A DNA stretch of 29,222 bases from NCBI GenBank assembly GCA_014885115.2, contig WKLE02002076.1, positions 4,523 to 33,744 of the forward strand. The letters are read 5' to 3'. The DNA comes from Asterionellopsis glacialis (lineage: Eukaryota > Bacillariophyta > Plagiogrammaphyceae > Rhaphoneidales > Asterionellopsidaceae). The notes under the pieces were generated by a model, which was not told the origin of the DNA, made no database searches, and saw only the letters and a program-made list of their open reading frames with translations. This document shows positions 1 through 11,028 of this stretch, one piece after another; position 1 is the stretch's first letter, and each line of letters opens with the position of its first letter. The position numbers and the translations under genes are program-made.

Positions 1-769
1 ACGGCGAAAATCACTTCTCTATTCCTACGATTGCTAGGGAGTGACGCTTTCGTAAGGAAGTACGAGTATTATTTATACTTGGTATTAATACGTCCAGCAG
101 GAGTAACCCTACGTAATTAAATAAATTAGAGTTGGAGCTACTATGAGATAGGAGATGAAACAGGATGAAACCTCAAAGTCCCGAGTTATTTTAGTTAAAC
201 TTACGGTAGTTTTACAGACAGACAGTATGTTGGGATCTTTTCTCTCGCACTTTTTAAGAGACTTCCGGCACTGCATGAACACAAAATCTCCATCTTCCTG
301 CACGAGAGTTTCCAAACATATGATTTTAAAAACAACTTTCTTCGCATAGCCATGCAGAAATAATAAACAGTGCCTGAAGCAGGAATGTGGGTCTAATACC
401 ACTCGTCTTTTTTTCCTTCATCTTTGTTTCCTATACAGGCAGTAAGTCATAGTTTGAGTGCGTCCTGGTTTTACATGACACGTACACTACAGGATACAAC
501 GCATATTGTACTGTACACGCCATAATATGTTACCCTTTTGAATCGTCCTAACTTGAAAATCTTAAATACAGAAAACAGTCAGTGACTGCATGTGTCACAA
601 GAGTTTGTTAACGCAACATAGAATTTACGGATTTTGCATCAGTAGTTCAAGTGGACAAAAAGATAGCACCCGAGAACAGACACGGGCAATGATTAATACT
701 TTCAGAATAGAATATTATAGCATTACAGACATAAACATTTTTTTAAAAAAATACTCGATTTATTTTCTT
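1..769. other. Intergenic, no gene recognised
   Basis: I see no supportable gene here. The open frames at 109-402 (-) and 155-349 (+) overlap each other on opposite strands; the longer one lacks an ATG at its start and resembles no family. The right part would be the 3' flank of the RING-H2 gene, which ends at 770. Confidence 0.5.
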
Positions 770-2091
770 TTACAGCGAAAAATCAGCGTCATCTGCTGGA
801 ACACTTGGATTAGATGTTGGTGATTCTTCATCATTATTTATGACATCCTTGGATTGATCTTCTGTATCGTATGGGTCAATAACAAATTCTTGTCTACAAC
901 AGGGACACAATAATTCACCTCGTAACCTCATAAGCCATTGCTCTATACATTCACCGTGAAATGCGTGATCACAGGCAGGATTGGATGACCACACAACATC
1001 GTCACCTACTTCATAATTGGTTAAACAAATAGCACAACAACTTGGCACTAAATGATGTTGCTTCCTTTTGAAATTATCTGTTGGCACCGTCATCACTGTT
1101 TGTGTAGGAGGACCAGGTATTGGTAATCGAATAAATTGTGCAGCACCTTGAGATGACGTTGTTGATATTCGACGGACTGTTGCATTGTTTGCAGTAGGAG
1201 CTGCATTCGAATCAATAACATCATCAACGGCCACTCCTGAATGCAGGCTGCTATTCATCTGAAGATTTTTCTCCTCATCATAATCTTTTTGATCCGTAAT
1301 GGTGGAAGTGATATCCACAGCAGTAAGACCATCTTTTATATCATCTACAGACAAATGTTTACCCTTCAGTTCAATTCCTTCGAAATCAAGTTCTGTATGA
1401 CAATCAGCATCCACTGCTTCGTGATTACTATCTCCATCATCTAACAATGCGCTTTCTCGAGCAAAATTATCTTCTTGCAATGTCTGTAAACACGGATGGA
1501 GGTGTATGTGTGGCCATTTCCATAATATTATACAGAATACAGTATGAGTGAAAGCGAAGTTGATGTTTAGAAAATAATTAGAAGGAAGAGTGGCGAAAGT
1601 CAATTTAATTTTCATTTCAAAGAGATGAAAAGAAGTATCTTTTTCTTAGCGCTTACCATTCGAACTGAACTAAATAATTGAATGATTCTTGCATGTTTTT
1701 CTTCCCTCATTTTCTTCCGTACAGCTCTTGCCGCTTCTATATTTTGTAAATGCGCATTTCTATTGTCGAGACCATCATCATCATCACCACTACGACCATC
1801 TTCAAATGAATTTCGATATGCTTCAAGTTCAAATTGATGCATCCGACGTAAACGTCTTTCTTCAAAGTACAATCGAATATAATATAGGACAGGTAAGAAA
1901 AAACATAGTGCCAAAACAACTAAATAGGATATTGTCAATATTTCACGACTGCGATCACCAGGACGTGCGTTGCCGTCGTCGTTTGAAGATTGTAAATGAC
2001 GACTTTGATGTTCTGCTAATAATTCTAAAAGAAGAACTGTATCTTTCACATCAATCACCATCGTATTCCAGATCCAAACTTGCAAAGTCAT
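770..2091 (-). CDS. Membrane-anchored RING-H2 E3 ubiquitin ligase, two exons
   Basis: Probable E3 ubiquitin-protein ligase. Exon 1 runs from 2091 to 1657 (145 codons) and exon 2 from 1483 to 770; the 173-nt intron begins GTAAGC and ends TTTACAG, and both junctions are in phase 0, giving a 382-residue product. Exon 1 encodes a hydrophobic segment at about residues 51-74, followed by a basic juxtamembrane stretch (EERRLRR). The RING-H2 finger has all eight ligands in standard spacing: C295, C298, C316, H318, H321, C324, C338 and C341, with CPCC at the end. The linker between membrane segment and RING is acidic and disordered, as in ATL/RNF-type membrane ligases. The ATG at 2089-2091 opens exon 1; an additional upstream exon cannot be excluded. 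The substrate and the membrane are not evident from sequence. Confidence 0.85.
1484..1656 (-). other. Intron of the RING-H2 gene
   Basis: The 173-nt stretch starts GTAAGC directly after an ATG codon and ends with TTTACAG before ACA TTG CAA. Splicing it out joins two open frames in phase 0. Without splicing the upstream frame stops shortly after 1640. Confidence 0.8.
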
Positions 2092-3373
2092 TTATCGCCT
2101 TTTCAATATTGCTTTTCACAAAGTCCTACATTTATCATACACTTTTTTGTCTCTCGGATGCAGTCTTATATGGCTCGCAAATGAAGGTGATTCTTGAATC
2201 TTGCTGGTAGTCCAGAGGGGAAAAAATTCTGTTCGAAAGAGAACTGATGCCAGGCATTTATATTACGAAGCTATACCAATAAGGCCTTTCGGGCTCTGTT
2301 CATGACACAAGTACAGGTAGGTACCTTGTACCAGGTAGGCTTCCGTCACGGTAGGCCCAGGTACTGGTACTCCCTCCGAGATTGGACCTACAGTACCTGG
2401 TACCGTACAGAACCTACAGTAGTACAGTACTGGTATCTTTACTCCGCTATTATAATCAGAATCTTGCATTCTTTTTGTTCATTTATTTATGATCCTCATC
2501 AAATGGTACAATAGTAAACCAGTTTACCTAGGAAATAATATTGTTACAGTCCACTTGAACAGAAATATATATATATATCCGTGTATAATCACAGCAACGA
2601 GTGCAATACTATTATAATTAAATTTAGTATTAAAAAAAAGATTTGAAAAACTTTCTGATTTATTCTTAAATAAAAGGGATTGTAGCGATCTTCTGTGACC
2701 TTTGTAATGCAACTTCTCGTCGCCATTTCATTATATAAAAACTTTCTACCAGATATCCATCAAGGTTTACTAAATAGGGTTACAGTACCGTCCGTATTTA
2801 TTCATGGAACAAGAAATAAATGGATGATTAGGAATAAGTTGGGATATGTATATGGCTTCTTGTCACTTCAATTGGAATCACATATTGCACAGACAGTAAA
2901 GATTGTGATGTACCTGGTACTGTACCTATTACTGGGTTCACCGTACTCGTGAAGAACAAGTATTCTTCCCAGAATCATTTGTGGGAACTTCAACTTCCGT
3001 AGGAGTGTTCTTAGTCGTTTGAGTCAAGGCACAGTTGATGCAGATCTTTTTGGTAGGACCTCTAGTGACGTGGTGACCGTAAAAAAATAGGTTTGACACC
3101 CCGATAAACTTACGGGTGTCTTTGAGGTGTCAAGAGCGTTTGTATCTGCAAACGTGATTTTACGTAAAGTATCGGTACTCGTGCAGCCAACGAGGATCTA
3201 AGTACTAGTTTCTAAAAGTGGTGATGTATGAAGATCTGCTAGAAGAAGCCGACAAATGTTTGATATTGCGTGCAGTTACGTTGAAAGTGCCACACCGCCT
3301 ATCAAGCTGTAAATACTTAGAACTTCCTTTGCCATTCTGTCTTCATTGTTTGTGTAAAGATAATTCAAGAACG
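2092..3373. other. Intergenic between divergent genes, with TACCWGGTA motifs
   Basis: This is the shared upstream region of the RING gene (-) and the Mpv17 gene (+). No gene is supportable. It holds three exact TACCWGGTA motifs (2329-2337, 2394-2402, 2911-2919) in a GTAC-rich patch at about 2310-2440. A small hairpin, GACACCC with GGGTGTC, lies at 3095-3120. A (TA)n run lies near 2567-2578. Confidence 0.6.
2329..2402. repeat. TACCWGGTA motif cluster
   Basis: Exact TACCAGGTA at 2329-2337 and TACCTGGTA at 2394-2402, with several partial copies between (GTACAGGTAGGTACC, CCAGGTACTGGTAC). Confidence 0.85.
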
Positions 3374-4295
3374 ATGAAATTGACAGCCATCCTCGCCGCA
3401 TGCTCATGCCTTGCCGCTCAGGCTTTTGGAGTTTCTCCTAATCCTTCTGTGACCAAGAAGGTATTGAACAAGCCTGCTTTCACCAACTCCATCAATAAGG
3501 ATGCTGCTTCTGCCAGTCCTCTTTTCCGTGATCCTTCCCTCACCCGTGGAGGAGCCGTTCCTGGATGGCAGGCATACAATGACAGTCTTGATAACAATCC
3601 TTTGACCACCAAGGCTTTCACCAGTCTTGTCGGTTGGGCTCTTGGAGATTTCCTTGCTCAGGTGCGTGTTATGCTTGTTTGTTTCCCCTTCCAAATGTTC
3701 TAATAATCATTTACAGACTAGAGTATGCTTCATTATTGCATGACCGTCGAATATCTATATCATTCTTTTTTGACTTTGGGTTGTTGTCATTGTCCAACAC
3801 TTTCGTTTACATCGCTTCTCACAATTGGCAACTATTGGTCTCTTTTCTGCCTTCTTCTCTTCTAAAATCAATCATACGTAGACTTTCATCGGTGGAGGCG
3901 CCTTCGACATGAAGCGTTTCCTTACTCTTTCCTTCTTCGGTTTCATCTACCATGGACCATCTGGCCATTACTTCTACAACTGGCTTGACTCCAAGATCAA
4001 GGGTACTGATGGAAAGTCTGTCGCTACCAAGGTTGGTATTGATCAAATCATGTGGTGTCCTATCTTCATGTCTGTCTTCTTCACCTACCTTGGACTTGTC
4101 AATGGCGACTCCTTCTCCACCATTGGTAACAAAATTAAGAGTGACTTGTTGAGTGCCTGCCAAGGTTCTTGGAAGGTATGGCCCATTGTTCATGCCGTCA
4201 ACTTCAAGTTCATCTCTACCAAGCATCGTTTGTTGTTTATCAACTCTGTTCAAATTGCCTTCAACATCTTCCTTTCCATCATTGGAACCAAGTAA
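3374..4295 (+). CDS. Mpv17/PMP22 family membrane protein, probably plastid-targeted, two exons
   Basis: Exon 1 is 3374-3661 (96 codons, ending CAG before GTGCGT) and exon 2 is 3882-4295, giving 233 residues. Family signatures are clear: NPLTTKAFTS and ALGDFLAQ at about residues 75-96, GPSGHYFYNWLD in exon 2, and the C-terminal WKVWPIVHAVNFKFIS block. Mpv17/PMP22 proteins are small four-helix proteins of organelle membranes, some of them weakly selective channels. I chose the ATG at 3374 because it gives a hydrophobic signal peptide (MKLTAILAACSCLAAQA) followed at once by FGVSP, which resembles the diatom ASAFAP motif with Phe at +1; that bipartite signal predicts import into the complex plastid. 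An in-frame ATG at 3224 would bury the signal and is less likely. Plastid location is inference; family membership is firm. Confidence 0.85.
3662..3881 (+). other. Intron of the Mpv17-like gene
   Basis: The 220-nt intron begins GTGCGT and ends ATACGTAG. Removing it restores the continuous Mpv17 reading frame from LGDFLAQ to TFIGGGAFDM in phase 0. Confidence 0.85.
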
Positions 4296-4834
4296 ATGAT
4301 GTTTTGTGGTGATATGTCATGTGGATGATATAGTTTGTACACACACACCCTGTTGTATATGCATCTATTATACATGCATACATTCATACATACATTATTA
4401 TGCTGATGCTGTTTGTTGCAAAATGAGTAGCTAGGTTTTTTACTAACAAAAACACTAGTAGAAAAACAACATTTGAAAAAGTCAAAAACACAACTTTGTT
4501 CATGTTTTCTTTTCTCTCTCTTTCTTTTGCTTGGAGATGTTTTGGTTAGAACCATTCGCGGTTGGGTATTTTTCTTTTTGGTTTCCTATTGTGGAGGGCA
4601 TTGCCCATGTCACGCTCTATCAATTTCTAAACATCAAACTTCCAAGATGATCCATGTACGACAACATTCATTTTTCTTTTGGTTGACATCTTAGTATAAT
4701 AATATGTATGTCAGCAAATATGGAAAGATCTGAGATGATCTGCAAGTATCTAACGCCGTCTTTATAAGCTTGTTACTCAATGTAGCTTCTATTTTAATAA
4801 TAACGACGACGACAGTGATTCCTGACAACCATGA
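4296..4834. other. Convergent 3' intergenic region
   Basis: This lies between the stop codons of the Mpv17-like gene (+) and the CENP-S-like gene (-). It contains a CATACAT-type short repeat around 4374-4398 and a pyrimidine-rich run at about 4505-4530, and nothing that reads as a gene. Confidence 0.5.
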
Positions 4835-6943
4835 TTAACTAATTTCAACAATACCATTCGAATAAGGACTATTGTTATCTTCACCATTATCCTTGTGGTC
4901 GTGCTTGGGTAAATATGCATCATCCACGTCATCATCATCATCATCATCATCTGATTTTAAGAGTTCTGAAATTTGAGATTTACGTACCAATTTGGTCTTT
5001 TTGGCTGAACGAGGACTCGTACTATTACTACTAGACGTTGGAGTTCCTTTCGATAATCGTTTCAATCGTCGTCGACGTCCACGAGGTACACGATTCTCAT
5101 CACGATTATCTTCGCTATCGGAACTTAGGAATCCATCGTGATCAGCATCCACTTTCTTTTTCGTACTTGTTGCCTTTGGTGACGACTCTAAAGACTGTGA
5201 TTCGTTACTACTGCTATTACTACTGTTTGGACTCCTCAAGGAAGAATTTGCTCGTTTTTGCTTTTGTTGTTTTTGTTTGGGTGATGTATTGTTTTGTTTC
5301 GACAGTTGCAAAATATTACTACTTGTCGTTGAACTTTGGGATGTTCCATGATAATGACGATGATTCTCTTTGACATTCATGGACTCTTCTTGTTCTATTT
5401 GCTTTTTTTTTGATACTAGCTGACTACTTCGTTCTATTACTTCTATGTGCAGTTGACTCTTTCTTCGTTCTTGATGTTTCTGAAATCGTTCGGTAAGAGT
5501 TTCTAATTCACCATCGCTATCATTATCACTCTTGTGACTCTGTTCCTCCTCCACCGCATTATTGTCCTTTTTAGCACCTTTTCGGAGACGTGCAATATAA
5601 GATGCTTCTTCATCATCATCATCCGACGAATTGATCAAGTCATCCTTGTTCTTATCTTTTGACTGTCGATCATCTTGTTTACCACTTTTTCGTATACGTG
5701 CCATATAGGATTCTTCCTCCTCCGAAGAAGAAAAATCCTCACCATTCTCCTTTTTCTTCTTTTGTTGTTGTATATCCTTCGTCTTCTTCTCTGCTATTTG
5801 AGGCACTTTTCTTGTTCTTCTTGTGGATGATTTTGAACATTCTTCTTCCGAGGACGAATGTAGTAGGTCATCCTCTTTGGAAGTATTTTGTATTCTGGTT
5901 ACATGTGTCCTTTCCTGTTGGTTTGTTGTATCATTCAGTTTCGAGGTGTCATCATGATTGTCATTGTCATCCTCTTCCGAAGACGATGAAGACTCATCTT
6001 TTGGAGTCTTTGTCTTTTGTTGTTGTTTCCAAAATTGTTGGTTTCGTTTGTTTTTTATTCGAGTCATAAAGGAGGCTTCCTCATCATCTTCATCGTCATT
6101 TATATCTTCCGAAGAACTACTTTCTTCCAATTCCTTCATGAAACGATCACGATCATAGTCCTGTAAAAGTCGTACTTTGTTGTTGGTGGTATTTTCGTGC
6201 CTTGGAGATGTCTTATAAGAATGATGATATGGTTGCTGCTGCTGTTTTTGTCTTTGTTGTTCTAAATGATATTGTTCACGTTGATTTTTTCGTACAATAG
6301 CCATGGTATGATTCCCTCGTCGTCGTGGAGGTAGAGTATTCGTAAAAGCAGTATTGCTATTATTTGTAGCAGTATTGTTATGTTTCAGATACGGATTGGG
6401 TGGTACTTGTTGTTGCTGCTGTTGGTTTGTACCACCATGACTAACCTCCATCTCAGTACCATTAGTATTGTTGTTTGTTGCATTATTTGAATGATACTCT
6501 TGTTGCAATTGATACTGTTGCTGCTGTAACTGATATTGTTGTTGTTGTTGTTGTTCCAACTCGTCCAAGATATGATTTGGACTTTTCCGTGCAATTAACT
6601 TGACATCATCCTCTGTAATTGTTTTACGATTGGCATGACGAGCAAACCATTTTAAATCATTCGCCATGGATTTTGTCGCATATTGAAAGGTTAACTCTGT
6701 CAATGCTACAATTGCCTTGGGACTCATGCGTGTCCTTGTTGTCCTTATAGTACCATTCTTGTTATTGTTATTCTTGAGTTGCAATTGCTTCCCTTCACGT
6801 TCTTCTTCCTGACGACATATTTTTTGTATGGCATGTTGCAAGGCCGCACGTAAATCACGTTCCTCATTGACCGTATTATGATTGCGAAACGCAGCAGCAG
6901 CAGTAGTAGCATTACCAGCTACTTTGCTCGTCGATGGTTCCAT
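4835..6943 (-). CDS. CENP-S/MHF1-like histone-fold protein with long acidic repeat tail
   Basis: The first ~130 residues match the CENP-S (MHF1, FANCM-associated) histone fold: LRAALQHAIQKICRQ as helix 1, then SPKAIVALTELTFQYATK, NDLKWFARHANRKTI and EDDVKLIARKSPNHI. In other eukaryotes CENP-S pairs with CENP-X and acts at kinetochores and at FANCM-bound DNA junctions. An Asn/Lys-rich insert of about 24 residues (48-72) separates helices 1 and 2. The protein is 702 residues, whereas the family is usually about 100-140. The remainder is polyQ, then about five cycles of an SSSE/SSD acidic tract followed by a basic element such as EEASFMTRIKNK, ESYMARIRKS or EEASYIARLRKG, then a Ser-rich tail with a basic RGRRRRLKRL patch. 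The start is the ATG at 6943; the frame extends upstream only through non-ATG codons. Family call firm for the N-terminus; the tail's role is unknown. Confidence 0.8.
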   Translation of the reverse strand: MEPSTSKVAGNATTAAAAFRNHNTVNEERDLRAALQHAIQKICRQEEEREGKQLQLKNNNNKNGTIRTTRTRMSPKAIVALTELTFQYATKSMANDLKWFARHANRKTITEDDVKLIARKSPNHILDELEQQQQQQYQLQQQQYQLQQEYHSNNATNNNTNGTEMEVSHGGTNQQQQQQVPPNPYLKHNNTATNNSNTAFTNTLPPRRRGNHTMAIVRKNQREQYHLEQQRQKQQQQPYHHSYKTSPRHENTTNNKVRLLQDYDRDRFMKELEESSSSEDINDDEDDEEASFMTRIKNKRNQQFWKQQQKTKTPKDESSSSSEEDDNDNHDDTSKLNDTTNQQERTHVTRIQNTSKEDDLLHSSSEEECSKSSTRRTRKVPQIAEKKTKDIQQQKKKKENGEDFSSSEEEESYMARIRKSGKQDDRQSKDKNKDDLINSSDDDDEEASYIARLRKGAKKDNNAVEEEQSHKSDNDSDGELETLTERFQKHQERRKSQLHIEVIERSSQLVSKKKQIEQEESMNVKENHRHYHGTSQSSTTSSNILQLSKQNNTSPKQKQQKQKRANSSLRSPNSSNSSSNESQSLESSPKATSTKKKVDADHDGFLSSDSEDNRDENRVPRGRRRRLKRLSKGTPTSSSNSTSPRSAKKTKLVRKSQISELLKSDDDDDDDDVDDAYLPKHDHKDNGEDNNSPYSNGIVEIS

Positions 6944-7815
6944 GCTGAATGATAAGAGCAACAATCCCAATCACTATAGAGAATCGATATTATCGTCCTT
7001 GTCTATTTTTGCTCAATCTCGACGTTTTGACTGACTGACTGACTGACTGACTGACTGATCTCTCTCTCTCTCTCTCTCTCTTTCTAAAGTCGACAAGCGA
7101 GAATCTATTAGATTAGAGTTGTATCTTGCGTGCTTTCGTTTCTTTTCTGTATTGACTAGATGAATGGTGTATCGTCATGGAAGGGAGAACATTCTCAAGG
7201 TGGTGTGATGTATATTCATTAGGGTTTCTGGAATATATAAAAGAAGGCTAATTTTTAGTTTTTGTAGAGTTCCGCCCAACCACGTGTTGCGGTATAGTAA
7301 ATACCAGCGGTTCTCCTACCAGGGACAGTTAGTACAATCCCTACAGAATATATTTTTGGCGCGCCGCTCATCAAAAGGAGAGATTCTCTCAGAAAACTTG
7401 GTAAAATAAGATGATACTGTCGTGTTTTTAGATTTTTTTCTTTCGTGTGCCACATTAATGGTTCAAAAAGATGAGAGGCTTACACAAATTGGAAAACACA
7501 CTTCTAGCAAGACCTCAGTGCCATCATGCTACTGTACTCCAATTTTAAATCTTTTATTTCTTTGTCAACAGAAACAAAATTTTTCCTCCACTCTTTAGAC
7601 TACAAACCAATATTATGACAGTAAAGCTTTGCAGTATATTTGGTGATTCTTTTTACTGTCAAATTGTTTTTTTTTAAATTTGTTCAGAAAACTCTTTCTT
7701 TGTCATCTTCATGATGGTGGCATCATTGTTCCTGTCAAAACCATAATTGTGAACAAGATGCATGAATCTGATGGTCTCTTTTTGGGGATTCCACCATCAT
7801 AAGTAAGTGCTTCAA
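6944..7815. other. Upstream region of the CENP-S-like gene, mostly unassigned
   Basis: The proximal part is the presumptive promoter/5' UTR of the CENP-S-like gene. It contains a compound microsatellite at 7029-7081. The open frame at 7255-7455 (-) has an ATG but resembles no family and is not called. The rest, to 7815, is AT-rich without a supportable gene. Confidence 0.45.
7029..7081. repeat. Compound microsatellite (CTGA)n-(TC)n
   Basis: About seven tandem CTGA units are followed directly by about eleven TC units. The tract lies some 90 bp upstream of the CENP-S-like start codon, so it falls in its 5' UTR or promoter. Confidence 0.9.
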
Positions 7816-8282
7816 TATAATTTGTGAACTTTATAACAAGGTACTCAACAAGTTTTCAACAAGAATCAACCTCCACCCAATAACTTTAAAGGACATCTTC
7901 CAGCACTTTACATACTGAAGTCATCACAAATTGTAAATGATGTTGTGAATGATGTCAGATTGTTGTTTGCTGATCAAGCCTTCTTTTTTCTTGCTAATCT
8001 TTACTCTGCAGAACTTGAAACCAACAAATACCATTATATTATTTATATAATTTGTGAACTTTATAACAAGGCACTCAACAAGTTCTCAACAAGAATCAAC
8101 CTCCACCCAATAACTTTAAATGACATCTTCCAGCACTTTACATCATAGTGAAGTCATCACAAATTGTAAATGATGTTGTGAATGATGTCAGATTGTTGTT
8201 TGCTGACCAAACCTCCTTTTTTTCTTACTAATCTTTACTCTGCAGAACTTGAAACCAACAAATACCATTACATTATTTATAA
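7816..8282 (+). repeat. Tandem direct duplication, about 230-bp unit
   Basis: Copy 1 (about 7816-8045) and copy 2 (about 8046-8282) share a long near-identical run. For example, TTTGTGAACTTTATAACAAG occurs at 7821 and at 8051, exactly 230 bp apart. Both copies contain remnants of the same open frame, with peptides NLYSAELETNKYHYIIY, STRINLHPITL and DIFQHFT, interrupted by stops. Copy 2 has small indels relative to copy 1. The parent gene or element was not recognised; a decayed coding sequence or transposon fragment duplicated in tandem is the simplest reading. Confidence 0.8.
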
Positions 8283-11028
8283 ACAATGTTCCAGAGTCAA
8301 CTTCCTGAAGCATGTTAATTATACTTTGCTTGCATTGGTGGAACTCATCATGATAATTAGCAACATGGACAAGCAACAACAGGCAGCATTATGACCTATG
8401 TAGTCAGAATGCTGCAAGCATCCCAAAATCTTAGTGAACAATCAATAATTTACTCATTTGTTTGAAATATATAGTTTGTGTAAAAGGATGGACAATGTTG
8501 GAAAAACAGATATAATTGAAAATGTTATGTGAAAGCTGTGAAGATTAAGTTTCTTCATTGAAGTCCAAAATTTGCAACATGTCTCATCTATTGACTAGAA
8601 AAGTCTGTGAGATGTCACAACTGTTCTAGGAGGTTTTTATGAAAAATTAAATTGAAAACAAGCCAACAAAGAAAAGAGGAAAAGGCAGAGATTTGAAATA
8701 TGAACAGTCGTCTTGGAGGTCTCAGAATCAGTCTTGGAGGTTTCAGAATGAGTACAATAGCAGAGTTGAATTGAAAAAGGATATCTGTATGACAAAACAA
8801 ATTGATAGTTTCTAGACTTGGACCTGGCGAAAAAGAGACATACTTTCAACCCAACCAAACCAAGGACCAAGGAGGAAGATGAAAGTAATGGTTTTTTTTC
8901 ACTCCCCCACTACAAGGTAAAAAAATCGACTACAGTACCAGAATCAATGATTCTACAGGACTTGCCCAGCGTAATTAGTATCAGAAGATCGGAAAGCGAA
9001 TTGGTTCTTTATATTATAATATTAGAGAAAATAATTTTCTATCAATATTATTTAGAGGAAGAACCTGAGAGAGTATTATCGTAACAAAATTCTTTCACAT
9101 ATATATATATAAACAATGACGAAGAATTATATCGCAGCATCCAATCAAGTCACGTATAATAAAATCCGAACCCCAAAGTTCCGGCCTACATTATTTGTAG
9201 AATAAGAACAGAACAAAGATTTTGTTCCGAATTCCGACAAAAGTCCGGAACTTTTGTTTCACGTAAAGGCGCAAAGCACGTTTGGATGCTGAAAAACTTG
9301 TATACATAAAAGTCCAGTGAGAGGTCATGGTTGTTGGTTTCTACACGGTCCGTACAGGCAATGGGGTAGGGGTCACGCGTTCTTCGTTTTTGTCATGGTC
9401 GTGGAAAGAACAAGTCCACTACTATCGTAATCATATCACATTGTATGCGTGTTTATACTATGTCTTCAGTTTAGTATCCAGGTACTCGTACAATAGGGCA
9501 ATTCTATGGATTCGTGTACTTCGTACCCGGTACGAATTAGGTAGGTTCTGTATTTTATATGGTATAAAAATATAGTATCCTAATAGAATAGGGGAATTCT
9601 ACGAATTCGTGTACGCGGTACAACATCGACTCTATACTGTTTATAGTAGAAGAAGACGAGATCCTACCAGTATTTCCACGCAGACATGAGTAAAATATGA
9701 TACAGAAAAATGTCATAAGCAAACAGTTCATTACAGAAGATTCTTCCTTCGTTTTCCTCAGAAACATAGAGATATATGGTATATTCATATAAATAATCTC
9801 AGGATGGGCATCTTTCGAATCACAAAATCTCAAAGTTCGGACTGATCATTCCATCTGATAATAAATTGATGTAATATCAGGATTATATTTGGTTCGCGGA
9901 TAGATACGGAACCTTTCGTATTCAAATGTTCCTATAGTACTATTAGAATCGGATATCATCTTCATAACGTATCTGTGGTATAGAAAAACAGCTCTACGCT
10001 AGAAACAAATCATATTGAGGCCATTCTTGGTTCGTCGCGGTTTTACTCGTTTTTTGTTATTCACGGAAGAATTGTGATTCTCCGATATGAGGTACAGTAA
10101 CTGTACGTAAATGTATTTCAGAAAGCAGAAATAAACAGGCGGACATGAAAGCGAACTTTACGACTAGAGAGAAATAAGTAAGTTGAAGAACCGACACACA
10201 CCCAGATGACAAAAGGTTCACTTTTCCTAATACTCTTTTTGTCTTTTCAATTTGACTCTTTTACTATTGACAGATCTATGATTTTGTCAATCGGCATATC
10301 ATTGAAGAAGAGAGCTATTTTTCTATGACAATACAAAAAACACGACATATCCTGCAATTAATAGAATCATACTGCGAAATCTGTAGGTAGGATTCAACGT
10401 CAGTACCAGCAATACTATATTTATTATCCATAAAAAGTTCAAGTGGGGATTGGAGGCGGAGAAGGCCTATTTTCGCCCTCCATGCTGTTCCCCCCCTTTC
10501 TTTTTTGGTATAACTACGAATTATATTGCATTTTATGTAGCCCTACCGCCTACGGTAGGAGTTTCTTATTCGTAGTCCTACTTTTTTGAGTCTGCACACA
10601 AAAGGTCTGTATCTTTGATGCCAAAGAAGTTCCATTTGAACTCTTCTTTTACACAAAGTAGTCCTACATAAGGGTCACACAGTAAGATTAAGACTTTATC
10701 AGATTAGCAGTAGGTATCACTACAAATTCTGTCTCGGTAGCGTAGCTGCAGGAAGTTCCCAGAAAATAAAACATTGATTGGTTTGTCTCGGCTGTTAGCC
10801 TTTGCAAGCAAGCTTCCACCATCCAAAAAGCGTATCTTTGAGTAATAGCTTGATATTTTCATTACTAGTTTGATTCATTGGTTATCATCAATTTGGAATC
10901 GATCAAACTCACGGTTGCTCACCTAACATCAGTATTTCTATTATCATCGCAGAGGACTACAACATCTTGCCCTCTTCCAAACAAGCACAGACTGACATAT
11001 CCCAACTCCCGTACGCACGAGAAAGATC
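8283..11028. other. Gene-poor intergenic stretch
   Basis: No gene is supportable. At 8707-8752 the unit GTCTTGGAGGTYTCAGAAT occurs twice in tandem. At about 9490-9535 and 9584-9625 two related stretches share AATTCT followed by ATTCGTGTAC. A fold-back lies at 10513-10576. The last few hundred bases should contain the promoter of the gene at 11029. Confidence 0.45.
10513..10576. repeat. Nested fold-back (9-bp outer and 7-bp inner stems)
   Basis: The outer arms ACTACGAAT (10513-10521) and ATTCGTAGT (10568-10576) enclose a second hairpin, CCTACCG-CCTA-CGGTAGG (10542-10559). The arms are exact complements. Function unknown; it could be a small fold-back repeat. Confidence 0.55.

Noticed and set aside
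109..402. 97-residue minus-strand open frame
   Set aside because: It starts at GTG, has no ATG near the start, overlaps another frame on the opposite strand and resembles no family.
3218..3373. Upstream extension of the Mpv17-like gene
   Set aside because: The frame begins at GTG, and the ATG at 3224 would hide the signal peptide and plastid-type motif that begin at 3374.
6944..6970. N-terminal extension of the CENP-S-like protein to 6970
   Set aside because: The first codon would be TTG; the first ATG is at 6943, just before MEPSTSK.
7255..7455. 66-residue minus-strand ORF
   Set aside because: It has an ATG but no recognisable domain or context, in repeat-rich intergenic DNA.
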